NCBI GenBank assembly: GCA_030141605.1
Contig: JAQGDQ010001107.1
Span: 1-62,198, forward strand
From: Tubiluchus corallicola
Taxonomy: Eukaryota > Priapulida > Priapulimorpha > Priapulimorphida > Tubiluchidae
Direction of reading: 5' to 3'
DNA length: 62,198 bases
A program made the position numbers and the translations under genes. Below are positions 35,406-48,668 of this stretch, in pieces; within the stretch, counting starts at the first letter, position 1; every line of letters starts with the position of its first letter. The notes under the pieces were generated by a model. That model did no database searches. It had not been told where the DNA came from and was given only the letters and a program-made list of their open reading frames with translations.

Positions 35406-38337
35406 TTTTTCTTTTGCTCACTTCATAAAGAAAAATTTTAATCATACGTTAAACATCAAGCAATCAATTTTTCATTAATATAAATATGAAAATTTAACAA
35501 TATAAACTGCACAAACTTTCATAAATAACTTTTCATGAAATTAAAAGAATGTAAAATGTTTGTTCTTCTTCCAACATCTCGACCACTAATCCACTGCATA
35601 ACTCACACAGCATTGCTATTGTAACTAAGTGCAGCTAAAAAATGGCAGCATAGCATTTGATTTTATTAATATACCTATGATTCTTATCAAATAGACTTGA
35701 AAAAATTTTAACTATCAAATTTTTTGCTTAAAGTTTATAGTTCCCCACACACAAGAAATTTCGCACCATGTTGTTCACAAAATATAGTTTTGATATATCT
35801 CATGGAATTAGGCCGCTATAGGTATTTTTGTACGCAATGTTAAAACTACACAAACACTCGACGCCCTGAAGTAGTTAACTTAAACCTAAAAACAAAGATT
35901 TAGAAAACTTTGCCTATATTTTATATTGTTTTTGTGGATTGGGGCAATCACAGCACGAAAGATCAAACTCAAAGCGATTCAATCAATTATCAGTGTGATA
36001 ATAATGATTTACTTTCACAAATGTATGCATAACTTACCTTCTATATTCATTTAACTTTTATGTCATTAGTGTTAGAACAAGAAAACGCAAAAAAACGTAC
36101 ACTTTACTAAAAATTAAAACCATAAATTTTAGGCGTGCTAGTACCAATAAATAAAAGCAAAATACCTCAGTCAAAATAAATTAGTTTTCCTTTGTTTCGC
36201 TAAAAATTATTGCGTTGCAAATTGTCATAAATGCACTAGACAATTTTCAGATTTTATCATCAAAATTCATGCCCAAGTAATTTCTCCGTTTCCGTGAGCT
36301 GTGATTTTTTTCTCCAGTGCATTGATACCATTGCGTTGCCATATCAACAGCTTTTGCGGGAAATTATTCATTAATTCTGCAACACCGTAGCTTAAAATTA
36401 AAACACGCTTGCAGACCACAGATACGCTTTTTGTAACGCCATTATTAATGAACCCTGAAAAATGTAGTAGATTCTCCCGAAACGAATTCGAATCGAAGAT
36501 TTTTCGAATTGAGATCGAGATTCAATAAGTTTTCGAACCACCAGCAAAAAATTACAAAATCATTCACACCAAAAAACCAAACAAACAAACACACAAAACA
36601 ACACAACAAAAAAACAAAACAAACAACAAACAACACAACAAAAAAACCCAACAACAATCATTATAGCTCAGGCAAAAATACAAAATATTTGTTGTAATCG
36701 TCAAAATAAACTAAAATTTTCGTTGAACAGAAACTGTTAATAACAGAGAATTGAAGTAACAGAAAACACAAAATTCGACCGAAATGGGCGGCAAAGATCA
36801 ATAATAGATTGTCAGTTCTACTTTCATAGGCGACATTGAAGTTCATGTATCTGGCTATTAAATACTTTGTTTTTCTTGAGTAAGTGCAAGGTTAAATTTA
36901 TTATTTGTTTAACATTTTCCTAATTTAGGTCATTAAGATATGCAAATAATTTGTTATAATCACTGTATTAAAAATAATTACTAATAAATATCCACTTTAG
37001 TTTATTAACCAGTAGGTCAAAATTAAAATTTGTAAAGTCCTGCTCTTTATTGTCATTTCCTCGCTTTACTTTCTGAACCAAAACAAAAACTACCTAAATT
37101 GTTATATTCGATCACATTCCATAAGTTATTTTATGTGACACCTTTTATGTAACAAAGAATGCTGTGCATTTTCGACAGTTTTTCAACAAGACTAGAGTGC
37201 TTGGTCACAAGCACATTTCCAGGAGTCTTTTCAAAGCAGGCAGATTTGGACAGAAGAACAAAATGGTATGACACAGGATTATTTGGACCAAGTAAGTTAG
37301 GCACATTTAAGACTGAACATACAAAAGTTTGGACAAAGGCGACTTGGACACAGCAAGTATGAACAATCTGGACAAAGGTCACAGAGCATTTTATACGCAG
37401 ATTAGTTTGGAGACACAGGCGTCTTGAACAGATTGCAAAAGGAAGGCTAATTATGGCATTTTAATGTGCTAAATTCAGTGCAGCTCATACCTGATTTAAT
37501 GCAATGCATGTGTTATGTGACCTGTCTGTACTGTGTCTAAACGTTCCCTATAGAAACATTCTGTATAACTTACATGTATCCAAAGGCATTACATAATTTG
37601 GTACATGCATGACTAAATGTCTTGCATTCAGAAAATTACTGCATGAAAAATATTGCCATGCTAAAAACTCCAAACAACAAAAATCTATTAATTACTCAAC
37701 GCCCTAATTATTATTACGAAATGTACAATACAAGAAGAAAACTACTAATCAGTTGGCAGAATTAACTTAAAATATTGCTACTTGCATTGCTATAGTAGGA
37801 GTGCTCACTAAAACCAGCATTGGTCAAACTATAGAGGACTGCTTACTAAAACTATATTGGTCAAACTAGATACAGCACATGATTGATTTGCGACTACAAT
37901 TATTCATGTACACACAAAAGTACAAGCTACATAAAATCATTTTCATTTCTTAAAATATACGGACTAGAGTTGTGTATGCATGAAGCTGATGAATCAAAGC
38001 ATTATACCCAAAAACTTCGATTTGCCATACTACGAATATCTTCGAAAACCATGTCTAAGTTTTTGTGACATTTGCTTACATAGATAAACACTTCTGTTCC
38101 GCAAAAACGAGAGAATTTGCATAAGAATGATAGAAAGCGCTGATGTAATTAGTGACACAAACTTTATAATATTACAGCAACATACTATTGGTTAATGGAG
38201 CAACATGACAATTGAATAGAACATTAATTGCAAATGTGAAAAAAATAATGCAGGTTTTAATGTTTGTAAAACCATAGAATTATTCGAATTATTTATGAAT
38301 AGTAAGACTAAATTATTAAGACTTGACAGGTTTAAAG
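35406..38337. other. RSPH3 upstream / FDX1 downstream intergenic region
   Basis: The RSPH3 promoter should lie in its right-hand neighbourhood, but I see no clear TATA box or motif cluster. A CAAA/ACAAC-rich stretch occurs at about 36568-36655. No further gene is recognised. Confidence 0.4.
36470..36548 (+). mobile_element. Fragment of the TAGGGGTGAGCAT hAT MITE
   Basis: Contains TCTCCCGAAACGAATTCGAA through AAGTTTTCGAACCACCAGCA, matching the left part of 28347-28711. Both ends are missing. Confidence 0.7.
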
Positions 38338-38343
38338 TTTATT
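38338..38343 (-). terminator. Candidate polyadenylation signal of FDX1
   Basis: AATAAA on the minus strand about 380 bp after the FDX1 stop codon. Confidence 0.4.
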
Positions 38344-38720
38344 GATCACAGGAATGTTTTAAAGCACTGTTAACTTCACATCAATAACTATTTTATTAAC
38401 AAAATGTGCATTTCATTAACATACATACATAACAAGTATATATATACATATATACTTGAAAATCACTTTAAACTAACATAGAGCTTTGTAATTGTTCAAC
38501 AATATGCAAAAATAGTTCATTATATACATTCTCAATGCGTAACTAGGCTAAGATTGCGATTTTGAAATATATACTTTTAAAAATTTGATAACAATTATAT
38601 TATATTATAAAGCTGCTACAGCGAAGTGCAATAATTTTGCTAGATTTGCACTAAAACAAGCAATTACACAACTCAACATGAGCATGTATAGATTAATAAA
38701 TTCTTTACTATGATACTGAT

Positions 38721-41700
38721 CTAATTTCCTCCTCTTGCGTCTGCTATACCTTCCGGTAATTTTACTGTTAAGCCATCTAGTTGTTTAGACATAATAATCT
38801 GACAGCCTAGTCTTGACCTAAAATAACAACAGATGAAACATTAATTTATTTAACATCACATGCAGTTAGTATCTTTTGATAAGATAAAAAATGAAAAGTT
38901 TGATCATTTTCAGAATACGGAAAGATATATTGCATACTTCCTTTTTGATGTTGTCGTTCTTGTTATCTAATTGTAAGTAAATAGTTCTAAATTTGAATAA
39001 ATAAGACAACAAACTAGTGACCAAAAAGATCATTTTCTTTGCACAAGAATTGCAGAGATAAATATGACCAGAGTCATTTAGGAATTATGCAATCACAAAG
39101 GATAGAAAGTGAGTACTATCGTTACTAGGAACTCACTTAGGAAAAGGATACTGTCAAAATTCCTAAAAATAAGCCAACTAACAGAATCAAAACACCGATA
39201 TTCAATCTGCTTTAGATGCATCATTTTCATGGGCAAATACGTGGCAATTGTCAATTGTAATACCGAAATGTAACGTTATGCATATGTGATATTGAAATTC
39301 AGAATTTACATATGTGTTGTCAGAAAATGAATTGCCTGTTGTATGCATATGTGATATGGAACTTCACAATTTACATATGTGTTGTCAGAAAATGAATTGC
39401 TTGTTGTATGCAATATATGTGATCTTGAAGTAATATTTTCACATATTTTAAAGTGGGCAACTCATTGTATTGAAACTATGAGGCAAAGGCTAATAGAATT
39501 ACCAATTTGAGTTTCAGAATGTTCAAAGCAAATAACAAAGAAACATTCATATAAAGTCTACATTAGACCAATAGTAGAATATTGTTCATCTGTGTGGAGC
39601 TCCATGTTGTTGAGTAATGCTGATAAAATTGAATCAGGTCAAAGGTATTTTACCAGACATTTGTATTATAGATGTAACATTACTTATGTGTCATATCCGT
39701 TACGATTGAACTTTTTAAGTCATAGATGAATAGAGGAAAGAAGGTTACATAAAGACTTAGTACTGCATTATTAAATCATTCACAAAGACATAGATGTTGA
39801 GAGAGACAATTTTTTACATTAGCTACGGCTAGTTGGACAAGAAGTAACAACTCACTTAAATTGTATGTCGAGCGATCTGCTAAAAATATTTGGTCATTTT
39901 TTTCTAATAGGGTTGCCCTGATTTGGAATAGTTAACCAGAAATTGTAAATGATGCACCATTGGTAAAAACTCAAATTGCAAACCATTTTAAACAGGGATT
40001 TAATTAATTATGTTCATCTAAATGCTTTGTGAGTAAATAACAAGCACACGTAAGAAGCATATGCTCTTTGTGTCCCTCCCCCACACCGCCCCTCATTATT
40101 ATACTGCTTTTTAAGACTGTATATATTTTAATGAGCACTATATGTGTTTATATGTGTGTGTGTGTGTGTGCGTGTGCGTGCGTGCGTGTGTGCGTGTGTG
40201 TGTATGTTTTAATGTAAACTGTTTCACTTGGTGTATAATAAACTTAAACTGAATTGTGAAGTTCTGTTGTTCTTTGATAAACTTCACCATTATATAACAA
40301 AACCCACATACTGTACAAAATAGATGACATTCCTACTGAACCTGTGAATTCTACTATTAAGTTTTAAACTTGGCTTTTCTAAAAACTGAAAACCAAGAGA
40401 AAATTTTTCATTTGTTAATTTTGATAACCAAGTCAACAAATTACACACAGTGAGCACTTTCACCAATGCTATCTTCAAAAAGAATAGTTTTTAATGTTGC
40501 CTGATTATGAAACGTTAATCTTGCAAATGTCACTGGTCTATTCACTTGATTTTTGATATGCTTCAGAGATTGCTTCTAATGGGTGCACATTTGCTGTTGC
40601 ATTTCAACAAGCTAGAAAACATGCTTATGTAATGTCAAGCTCACAAATTGGTCTATGAATTGAACTCACTCCTTTATAAACCGTATCATCTTATTCTATG
40701 AACACTGACCAGTCCAGTTTTAAATGACCTCCTTTATAATTACTTTTGTTTATTATTATTTCTGACATACTGGACTTACGTGGGAGTTGACCCATATGCA
40801 AGATCCAACATATCCAACTCTTCATCTATGAACACTGACCAGTCCAGTTTTAATTGAACTCCATTATAATTGCTTCTGTTTATTATTATTTCTGACATAC
40901 TGGACTTACATGGGAGTTGACCCATATGCAAGATCCAACATGTCCAACTCTTCATCTATGAACACTGACCAGTCCCATTTTAAATGACCTCCATTATAAT
41001 TGCTTCTGTTTATTATTATTTCTGACAAACTGGACTTACGTGGGAGTTAACCCATATGCAAGATCCAACATGTCCAACTCCTCATCTGTGGGTGGCTCTG
41101 GAAGTCGATCGTAGTCCTCGTCAGTTAGGAGAACATGGCAAGTAGAACAAGCGAGGGTTCCTTCACACGCCCCTGAAGAGAAGCCATTGTGAAATGAAGC
41201 AATGTGATCAATTTTCTAATATATTCCTAAGAAACTTCACGTTTCGTACAGGCCCGGGGATATGTCTAAATCTCCTGTAGTTTTGTTTGGTTATTATAAT
41301 GATTTTTAATATTTCTCATAATTTCATCATAGCAATTATGACACAATTGTTTTCTGTTTATTACAAATAATTATGGATACCATAGCAGTTAACAAATACT
41401 GCAGCAATTATGGAAATAAATAAGAAATGAACTTTGAGAGTGCACACAAAAGAATCAGATAACACAGTTGGTAGTACCATTATATGGGTACAGTACTTTT
41501 AAAGCATAAAGTAGGCCAGTAGTTTAACATATCAGGCCGGCAGCTAAGGAACACTTTAACTCTTGAACAAGTGAACAGCTAAAGTATAATTATTATAGGC
41601 CTACTAAAAAATTCAGAAAACGTTTTTCACCAAGTATTTTAATTTAATTATTCATGCAGGTTTTGTCTTGAATTCTTATAATGATATCCTGAATTATTTA

Positions 41701-44700
41701 TCCCAATTTTGTTTAATTTTATCATGAATTTGCATTTTATTTCACTACGAAAACTGTGCAAATACAGAAGAGTCTTTCAAGGTAAAAACTTGTTATAGCC
41801 CTGCTAATATAAGTGAATAATGATAAACCCTGGATGACCTGTAATAGTCATACATTGGCCTTGGCCTGCTACTGAGCTGAAACTCATATAATGTTGACGT
41901 TGTACAGCAGAGCAACTCAGGCAAATGCAGTAATGCAGGGCCGGCCTTAAAGCATAGGCAAACTAGGCTACCGCCTAGGGTCTCACCCTCCAGGGGGGCC
42001 TCACGCCGAGGTAACACTTTTTTTTCTTTATGCGAACATGCTGCCTCCTCTCTCTCTCCCTCTCTCTCCCCCCTCTCTCTCTCTCTCTCTCTCTCCCTAT
42101 AATTAAAACTGATCTTTTCTGCAAACTCTTCATATTTGTTTGGTTAATTAAGTTACATTAATTGTCTACATATTTTTGATTGGGATACAAAAATAAATGA
42201 TTTAATTTGTTTTGTCTCAAACTGACACCAATAAAATTAAAAATCAAGTGATTCGATATAATCTTGCCCAAAATACTTTTTAAATCTTGCTGCTGTGGAA
42301 AAGTTTTCATACTCATACGTTCATTTTCTCTCTGCTGATTATGATGTTTGAGTGAAAGAAGTTACATCTCTTTCTTAACGAAGCTTCAGACAAAAGTGTG
42401 CAAGGGAAACAAACGTGGGTGGACCAGTAGAGATGTTATCTCCTCCCACCATAATGAAAACACCCGCTGATAAATACAGTAGAACCCTGCTAAACTCTCC
42501 ATCATCATTATGTCATTCGTGTAAGCAGAATTATGTAACAGCAGAGAGTGAAGTGAAACAAAGTCGAAGAAATTACAATAAAGCAAGAAGAATTGTGAGA
42601 GATATTTATAGATATTTATGTCCTCTGATCTCAGAATTACAATAGGTCATTCGTAAAAAAGTTTCCGGAAACAAAAACAAACCAAAGAAGCTGATGCAAA
42701 CAAAATAATTCTCTGTTAAATAAAGACAAGATGATTTTTCATATACTACCCCACTTTCAAGCAAGATAAAAAATAAACATTTCAACACCAATTTCACTGC
42801 AAAGTGTTTCTGATAATTAAATAATAGATTAAAATCTTAATTAATAACAGCCTGACTATTGATGACATCACAAACGAACATAATTTTCAACAGTAAAAAC
42901 AATCCACGAGCATGTTGCATGTATTTGCAAAAGAAAAATTATTACAGCACTACTGTAAAAAATTCAATGTACTGTACTAAAACTATGCAAGTTTTAAGAT
43001 AAAAACTCAAATTTAAAAATTATCCATTGTGACCGCATGAGGTGTCAAATGTGTGAACTGAGAGGTACAGCACCTCTTTTTGTGCTAAGCATTTCTGAAA
43101 TGCAGGCACCTATCCCCGTCTAACAAGCAAATGGCGAAATGCATTTAACAGTGAAGAACTAGTGGTGCGAATGTGAAATTGTGTTTGCATAGTAATAGTT
43201 CTTTCACTTAAGTCATTTCGAAAAAATAGCTTCGAAATAGTTTCCTTTCAATATTTTAAAGAGTAAATTGTTTTGACCTACAGTTTAAGATTGGGTTCGG
43301 TTTTGCTTTAGGTAGAACAATGCACTTGAACATAACACACACAACATTCAATGTTCATGGTAAGACCAGAGTTCGATTTGTTACCAAGGATATCCCTCTA
43401 AATCTCTTGTTCATGGTAAGACCACAGTTTGGTTTGTTACCAAGGATATCCCTCTAAATCTCTTGTTCATGGTAAGATCAGAGTCTGGCTTGTTACCAAG
43501 GACATCCCTCTACATCTCTTGTTCATGGTAAGATCAGAGTCTGGCTTATTACCAAGGATATCCCTCTAAATCTCTTGTTCATGGTAAGATCAGAGTTCGG
43601 CTGGTTACCAAGGATATCCCTCTAAATCTCTTGTTCATGGTAAGATCAGAGTCTGGCTTATTACCAAGGATATCTCTCTAAATCTCTTGTTCATGGTAAG
43701 ATCAGAGTCTGGCTTGTTACCAAGGATATCCCTCTAAATCTCTTGTTCATGGTAAGATCAGAGTCCGGCTTATTACCAAGGATATCCCTCTAAATCTCTT
43801 GTTCATGGTAAGACCAGAGTTCGGCTTGTTACCAAGGATATCCCTCTAAATCTCTTGTTCATGATAAGAACAGAGTTCGGCTTGTTACCAAGGATATCCC
43901 TCTAAATCTCTTGTTCATGGTAAGATCAGAGTCCGGCTTGTTACCAAGGATATCCCTCTAAATCTCTTGTTCATGGTAAGACCAGAGTTCGGCTGTACCA
44001 AGGATATCCCTCTAAATCTCTTGTTCATGGTAAGAACAGAGTTCGGCTTGTTACCAAGGATATCCCTCTAAATCTCTTGTTCATGGTAAGATCAGAGCCC
44101 GGCTTGTTACCAAGGATATCCCTCTAAATCTCTAAGATATATGCACCAGAACACTTTGGTTATGATCTCTGCCACCGAATAGCATAAAAGCTGAGCGGAA
44201 ATACTGTTTGTTAACCTGCCTTTCAAGTTTATTACGTGCCCCATTCAAGCCAACTAGCACTGCAAAAATGAAGCTCCTTTATGTGTTTAAAGCTTAATAA
44301 ACTTAATTTATAAATTCCTTGGCTGGAGTGAAAATTGGAAAAAAAAGTAGACTAATGGCAGTTGCTTAAACACACTACAAAAATTCCCAACTAAATTAAA
44401 GAGACTCCAAATTTTTTTTAGGCGCATGGTCTCGTGGTTACACTCAAAAAATAATTTTTCCTTTGCAAACTCAAAGTATTTTTTACCAATAAATAAACTA
44501 AAAATATTTCAGTATAATAATTATTACACTAGTCTGAAAAACATTTCATCTTGAGACGTTTACATCACCTCAGTCCTGGTGTTGGAGTCTGAACACTCAT
44601 TTCTTAAATTGCCATTTTGTAGCTACAAAACCTACATTTCTACAAAAATATGTGAAACCTGATATCACAAAACATATGTAAATACCGGAAAACGTTATAC

Positions 44701-46444
44701 TTATAGTGGTCACAAGCTATATGTATAGATTAGAAAATTTCTAAGGAAAAATTAAACATTAAAACTTAGAAAAATAGAAATTTGTTTACCGTATCCATCA
44801 ATGTCCACCTCATTGTTCACAACAATGTCTAGCAAACTGTCACCGGTTTTTCCTTTTGCTGATAATCTTTCGCCACTTTGTCGCAAGAAGGTTACAGACA
44901 CTCTAAAATTTAAAGCAGATTTTTCCAAATTGTCGTGCATTGATTATATTAATTTCAGTGAACCAGTCAGATTAGTCAGTCAATCAGGCAGTATGGCCGC
45001 AAGCCAGCTACGCTATGAGTAGGAGATCCACCCTAATACCCAATTTTCTGAGGTTTTTAAAATTCTGAAAAATACACACTCGTGTCTCGGCTTGCCGGAT
45101 CTTGCTCTTACAGACATCAGAAGAATCAGACAAAAAAATGGGCTGTTAAAAAGTCCCGCATATCATGGACACAGTCCGTTGTTTCGCGAGCTGACCGATA
45201 GCTGGTAGGCCGTCACTTTGTTTACATCATTACATCAGTGTGACATGGCTGTTTCTACGTATATTATAGTACACGAAAGCGAAGTGAGATGACATAAAAA
45301 TAGTAAAAGCTCATTGTCACACAAAAGTATCTATCTTAAGCATGTGCAAAAAAATGTAGTCAATGACACGAGTCAATTGTTGACTGTTTTTCTATACTTT
45401 TGCATAGGAGTGGCCTACACTAGACGTTTTTGAGACAATTAGGCGATTGATTCTACATTACCATCAGTCTAATATACTGCACTTACTGTATTAGCTCAGT
45501 ATCGGTAAATAAAGACAACCAGCAAATTCGGACCGGCATCTCCCCGCAATCTCATACTTCATTATTTGACTATAATTTTAAGACTTGTCAACTTGACATT
45601 ATACCTGCTGGTAGCCTCGCTAATACAGGTTAGTACCTTGATATTATTTTAATATTATAATCTTGGCAAAAAAAACTTTTGCTGCCTATCCAGTTAAAAC
45701 ACAAATAAAACTAAACAGTTACGTGTAAACGTTCGTACTTTAATCACTGCTCACTAGTCACTTTGACTAACTTTAGGACTTGCCTATCAGCGCAGAATAG
45801 TACGAACCTGTATATGTCTTCTTAGCACTAATGTAATAAAGTGAATGTAATCTGACCTTAGGGTGCTGGTGAAATTCTCATAATACCACTAATTTTTTTA
45901 GAATTTATTTGCCAACTAAACGAGACAAATGAATAAAATAATTTATATTAGCTTTATCTGCAATTCTAATAGATAGGCTAACTAGATAACCAACGGGTTC
46001 TTCGCTGCCCTTCTCCTTTGCTTCGAAATATTGCATGTATTCCTGACACTGTATTTTGATCATTCTTGCGGAGTCAATAAAAAAAAAATAATACCAACCC
46101 TCCAGGGGCCGCCAAATGTTAATGCTGGGACTTTCGGTTGATCAGTAATAACATTTCAATATTTACACTATTTGCAATATTTAAAATACCCTAACAAATT
46201 TATAATCTGAAATTCACGGACTACAGTAGAGTGTCCTTAAATATATTACGCCAACAAATTGCAGCACTTACTCTTCTTTTTGTGGTTTAGGCGTACTTGT
46301 ACTGCAAAAGGCCTTCGTGATCTTCACATTAAGGTTAACAGTTGCAACAGGCAAAACCTGAAATTTCTGCACAGTAAACGCAAGCTGTTTCGAAAACCTT
46401 GGATAAGACACCAAGAAACGACATAATCCATTGAACGGCGCCAT
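38721..46444 (-). CDS. FDX1: Mitochondrial [2Fe-2S] ferredoxin, adrenodoxin type (FDX1), 4 coding exons
   Basis: FDX1 passes electrons from ferredoxin reductase to mitochondrial partners such as P450s and the lipoylation machinery. Coding exons: 46272-46444 (ATG at 46442-46444), 44790-44902, 41040-41172, 38721-38817 (stop TAG). Junctions are GT-AG with matching phases, giving 171 aa. Residues 1 to about 55 form a basic, acid-free stretch suited to a mitochondrial targeting peptide. The cluster ligands are C98, C104, C107 (in [12 protein letters not shown]) and C145 (in SRLGCQ). [28 protein letters not shown] and the C-terminal ADAR favour FDX1 over FDX2. Introns 2 and 3 carry a 56-bp array, a retrotransposon relic and two extra copies of the exon 3 end. 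Akirin is divergent on the other strand. Confidence 0.93.
39270..39425. repeat. Tandem duplication of about 78 bp
   Basis: The segment containing TTTACATATGTGTTGTCAGA is present twice head to tail in FDX1 intron 3. Confidence 0.75.
39490..40255 (+). mobile_element. Degraded non-LTR retrotransposon tail (CR1/L2/RTE-like)
   Basis: The plus-strand translation shows [18 protein letters not shown], then [35 protein letters not shown] and [12 protein letters not shown], the usual order at the end of non-LTR reverse transcriptases. In-frame stops break it. It ends with a TG-dinucleotide run (about 40150-40205) and an AATAAACTTAAACT-like 3' end. It lies antisense in FDX1 intron 3. Confidence 0.8.
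40700..41095. repeat. 130-bp tandem repeat that includes the 3' end and donor site of FDX1 exon 3
   Basis: TGGACTTAC(G/A)TGGGAGTT recurs at 40771, 40901 and 41031, exactly 130 bp apart. On the minus strand each copy reads [12 protein letters not shown](S/L)TP followed by a GTAAG donor. The 41031 copy is the real exon 3 end (donor at 41038-41039). The extra copies place intact donors at 40778-40779 and 40908-40909 and carry an L-to-S change. Confidence 0.9.
41938..42100. repeat. Repeat-like GGCCGG segment and CT microsatellite
   Basis: GCAGGGCCGGCCTTAAAGCA followed by ACTAGGC/GCCTAGGG resembles the degraded end of a DNA transposon. A CT/CCCT run at about 42042-42096 follows. It lies in FDX1 intron 2. 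Confidence 0.4.
43354..44132. repeat. 56-bp minisatellite, about 14 copies
   Basis: Unit TTCATGGTAAGATCAGAGTC, then GGCTTGTTACCAAGGATATC and CCTCTAAATCTCTTG, in FDX1 intron 2. Confidence 0.95.
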
Positions 46445-46539
46445 GCTGCTGTTACCAGCCTGCTTGGTCGTGCAGTTTCATTCCATGATTCAGAGCGCAA
46501 AAACCCGAAATTCGCCGCACAACAAAAAAATATATATCA

Positions 46540-46995
46540 TAGATGCTAATACAGAAAGGGTGAAGGACATGAAAAAGTCTGAATGGAAGAAAGAAATAAA
46601 GAATAAGATTGAATGTTGTATAAAGAATGAATGTGCAGAAAAATGCAGGAGCAGCACTAAATTAAGATTTTTAAGGCATACTGAGTGGAAACGACAAAAT
46701 TACATAGACACATGCAAGCCAGAAGAGGTTAAAGATATATTGAAAATAAGACTGAATCTGATTAAAGTTAAAGGGAACTACAAGAATGAGTTTAAGGATC
46801 AGTTATTATGCCCAGTGTGTGAGGAAGATGATGACACTACTGAACATATGCAGCGATGATATGCTTAGATGTTACAGATATGGAGAATGGAAAAAAATTT
46901 GAACTCAGATGTATTAATGAACAGTGAAAAGGAAGGATTGCTTGAAATTAGAAATCTAGTGAACGAATGTATGGAATACAGGATAAAGACAAATA
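46540..46995 (+). mobile_element. Non-LTR retrotransposon C-terminal fragment (zinc-finger end)
   Basis: The translation includes EEVKDILKIRLNLIKVKGNY and CPVCEEDDDTTEH, the C-x2-C...H motif found after the reverse transcriptase domain in several non-LTR clades. It is interrupted by a stop at 46857-46859. It begins about 100 bp from the FDX1 start codon on the opposite strand. Confidence 0.7.
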
Positions 46996-47324
46996 AAGAC
47001 ATTAAACTAGGAAAAGACAACTAAAAGATCAGCATTAAAGAAGAATAGACTTTGCACCCTATAAAGGTGCCCGCCTCTGACTGTATGCTAACTAATCCAT
47101 GAAATAATTATAATTCAGAAGTATCAGATGAGAGTAACTCTAAGAGTAACCTGGCGTCAATAAAAAGTGCAAGATGTATGTTATTTGCTTTACGCACACA
47201 AATTTTACTTTTCCCGCTAGTTTATGTTTATTAACTTTTTAATGTTTACTGGTCTTTCACTATCGTTTGTACTTGTGCAAATCTGTAACAATACATTATA
47301 GCATTCATATCCTTGGTTTCAGTT

Positions 47325-47560
47325 ATATATTACGTAGTAACACAGGTAATCCCCATTATTTTTGTTATTGATTATCGATCTGCATTCAAAAAATTTGTGT
47401 TCTGTGGGCCTGTGGCTACATCTGCAAAACGCGGAATAAACATTTAAGTCATCTTTACACAGGTTTTTAAAATTTGCTTTTAGATTAATCATGTTAGACC
47501 TTATAGAAATAATCACTTTTATTTCATCCAAATGCATTTTGCCGCACAATTTTGCCTCTG
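47325..47560 (-). mobile_element. Related non-LTR C-terminal fragment, opposite orientation
   Basis: The minus-strand translation DEIKVIISIRSNMINLKANF with CRCSHRPTEHKFFEC parallels the RLNLIKVKGNY...CPVC...TTEH region of 46540-46995 but is diverged. The two fragments lie tail to tail between FDX1 and akirin. Confidence 0.6.
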
Positions 47561-48389
47561 TAGGCTATTTTTAAAAATTTTAACTTTTGCTGTTCGCCCA
47601 GGCTGCACACGATATTATCACCGTATGGTCACGGTCTTGTCACAATGTTAGTAGTAGTAGTAGTAAATCTCCAGTAGTTATAATATAACTTTTGAGACAA
47701 ATGGTTCTTCCACTGTAATTGTGACAAATTACACATAAAATAGATTTTCATCAACACTTCTTATTCTGTTTAGAAGTATGGTAAAAATACATATATTTCT
47801 GATAATTAAGTGCTAGCTCATATAGTGAATTAATTAACAAACGATGAGAACAATTAGTCATGACGTCGGAACTCTCAATTGACAGAAGCATTTTCGTTAG
47901 CGTGTTGCACGTATTTGTAAAAACCAGAAACAGTTTTTTCTGAAGAAATGCCACGAGAAAATCTTAAAAAGTAGCTTGTTTTATAGTAATGTCTTTTCTT
48001 ACATGTGTCACCGAAATGAAAAATTATTACCATCACTACAGTATACCAAACTGCTGATATTATAAATTCCAGATCTGAAAAACATTTTGGTTTATAGTAC
48101 CGTCTTTTCTTGCGTGTTTTCTATTGAAAGAAATTATGATTGTTACATAAATAGCAGAATCATATTGATCTGTGTTGCCAATTATTATCACAACAACTAG
48201 GAGATTGATCACGAACGAATACATACATTTCATCAACTTAAAAAACAGAAAAAGCAATCAAACATTTAAAATGTTGTAGTTCAAGCGAGAAAATAATTCT
48301 GTCACACTGTTACAAAACAAATTAGTGCGTATGCATTACACCGGTATCGGTAGCCCTTCTAACTCCCCATACAGTCTTTATGAAAGACG
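47561..48389. other. FDX1-akirin intergenic region
   Basis: A short GTA run sits near 47647-47664. No gene is recognised. The akirin promoter should lie at its right end. Confidence 0.4.
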
Positions 48390-48397
48390 TGACGTCA
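48390..48397. promoter_or_regulatory. CRE-like TGACGTCA upstream of akirin
   Basis: Perfect CRE palindrome about 270 bp before the akirin ATG, next to a GCCATTTT (YY1-like) motif at 48416. Function is inferred from consensus only. Confidence 0.35.
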
Positions 48398-48668
48398 CAA
48401 ACAACTTAGCAGCTGCCATTTTAATTTCAAGGTAATGCTTAAGGAAAGATGATACTTTTTGTTTTGGCATTTGTTGTTTTAAAGGTCTCTTTCGCGTCTT
48501 GAAATTTGTGTGTTGTTATTTAAGAATTACTTTGCTTCACGAAAATTATTTGTTATTTTCAGAATCGCTGCTGACTTCTTTTGTAAAAGACTGCTTTCTC
48601 TGTGGCAAGTTTGGGAGTTGTTCTCTTTTTGCTTAGTTTGGTGAAAGGCTCGAGGAGTGCCATTGAGA

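Noticed and set aside
46272-46444. FDX2 rather than FDX1 identity for the ferredoxin gene
   Set aside because: The MLDLAYGLT and ADAR C-terminal signatures and GDSLLDIVV with DIDGYGACEG are FDX1-like. The FDX2-type MLDMAPLL signature is absent.
46431-46859. 142-codon plus-strand ORF
   Set aside because: Its start lies antisense to FDX1 exon 1. Only the part from about 46540 is meaningful, and that is a retrotransposon fragment.
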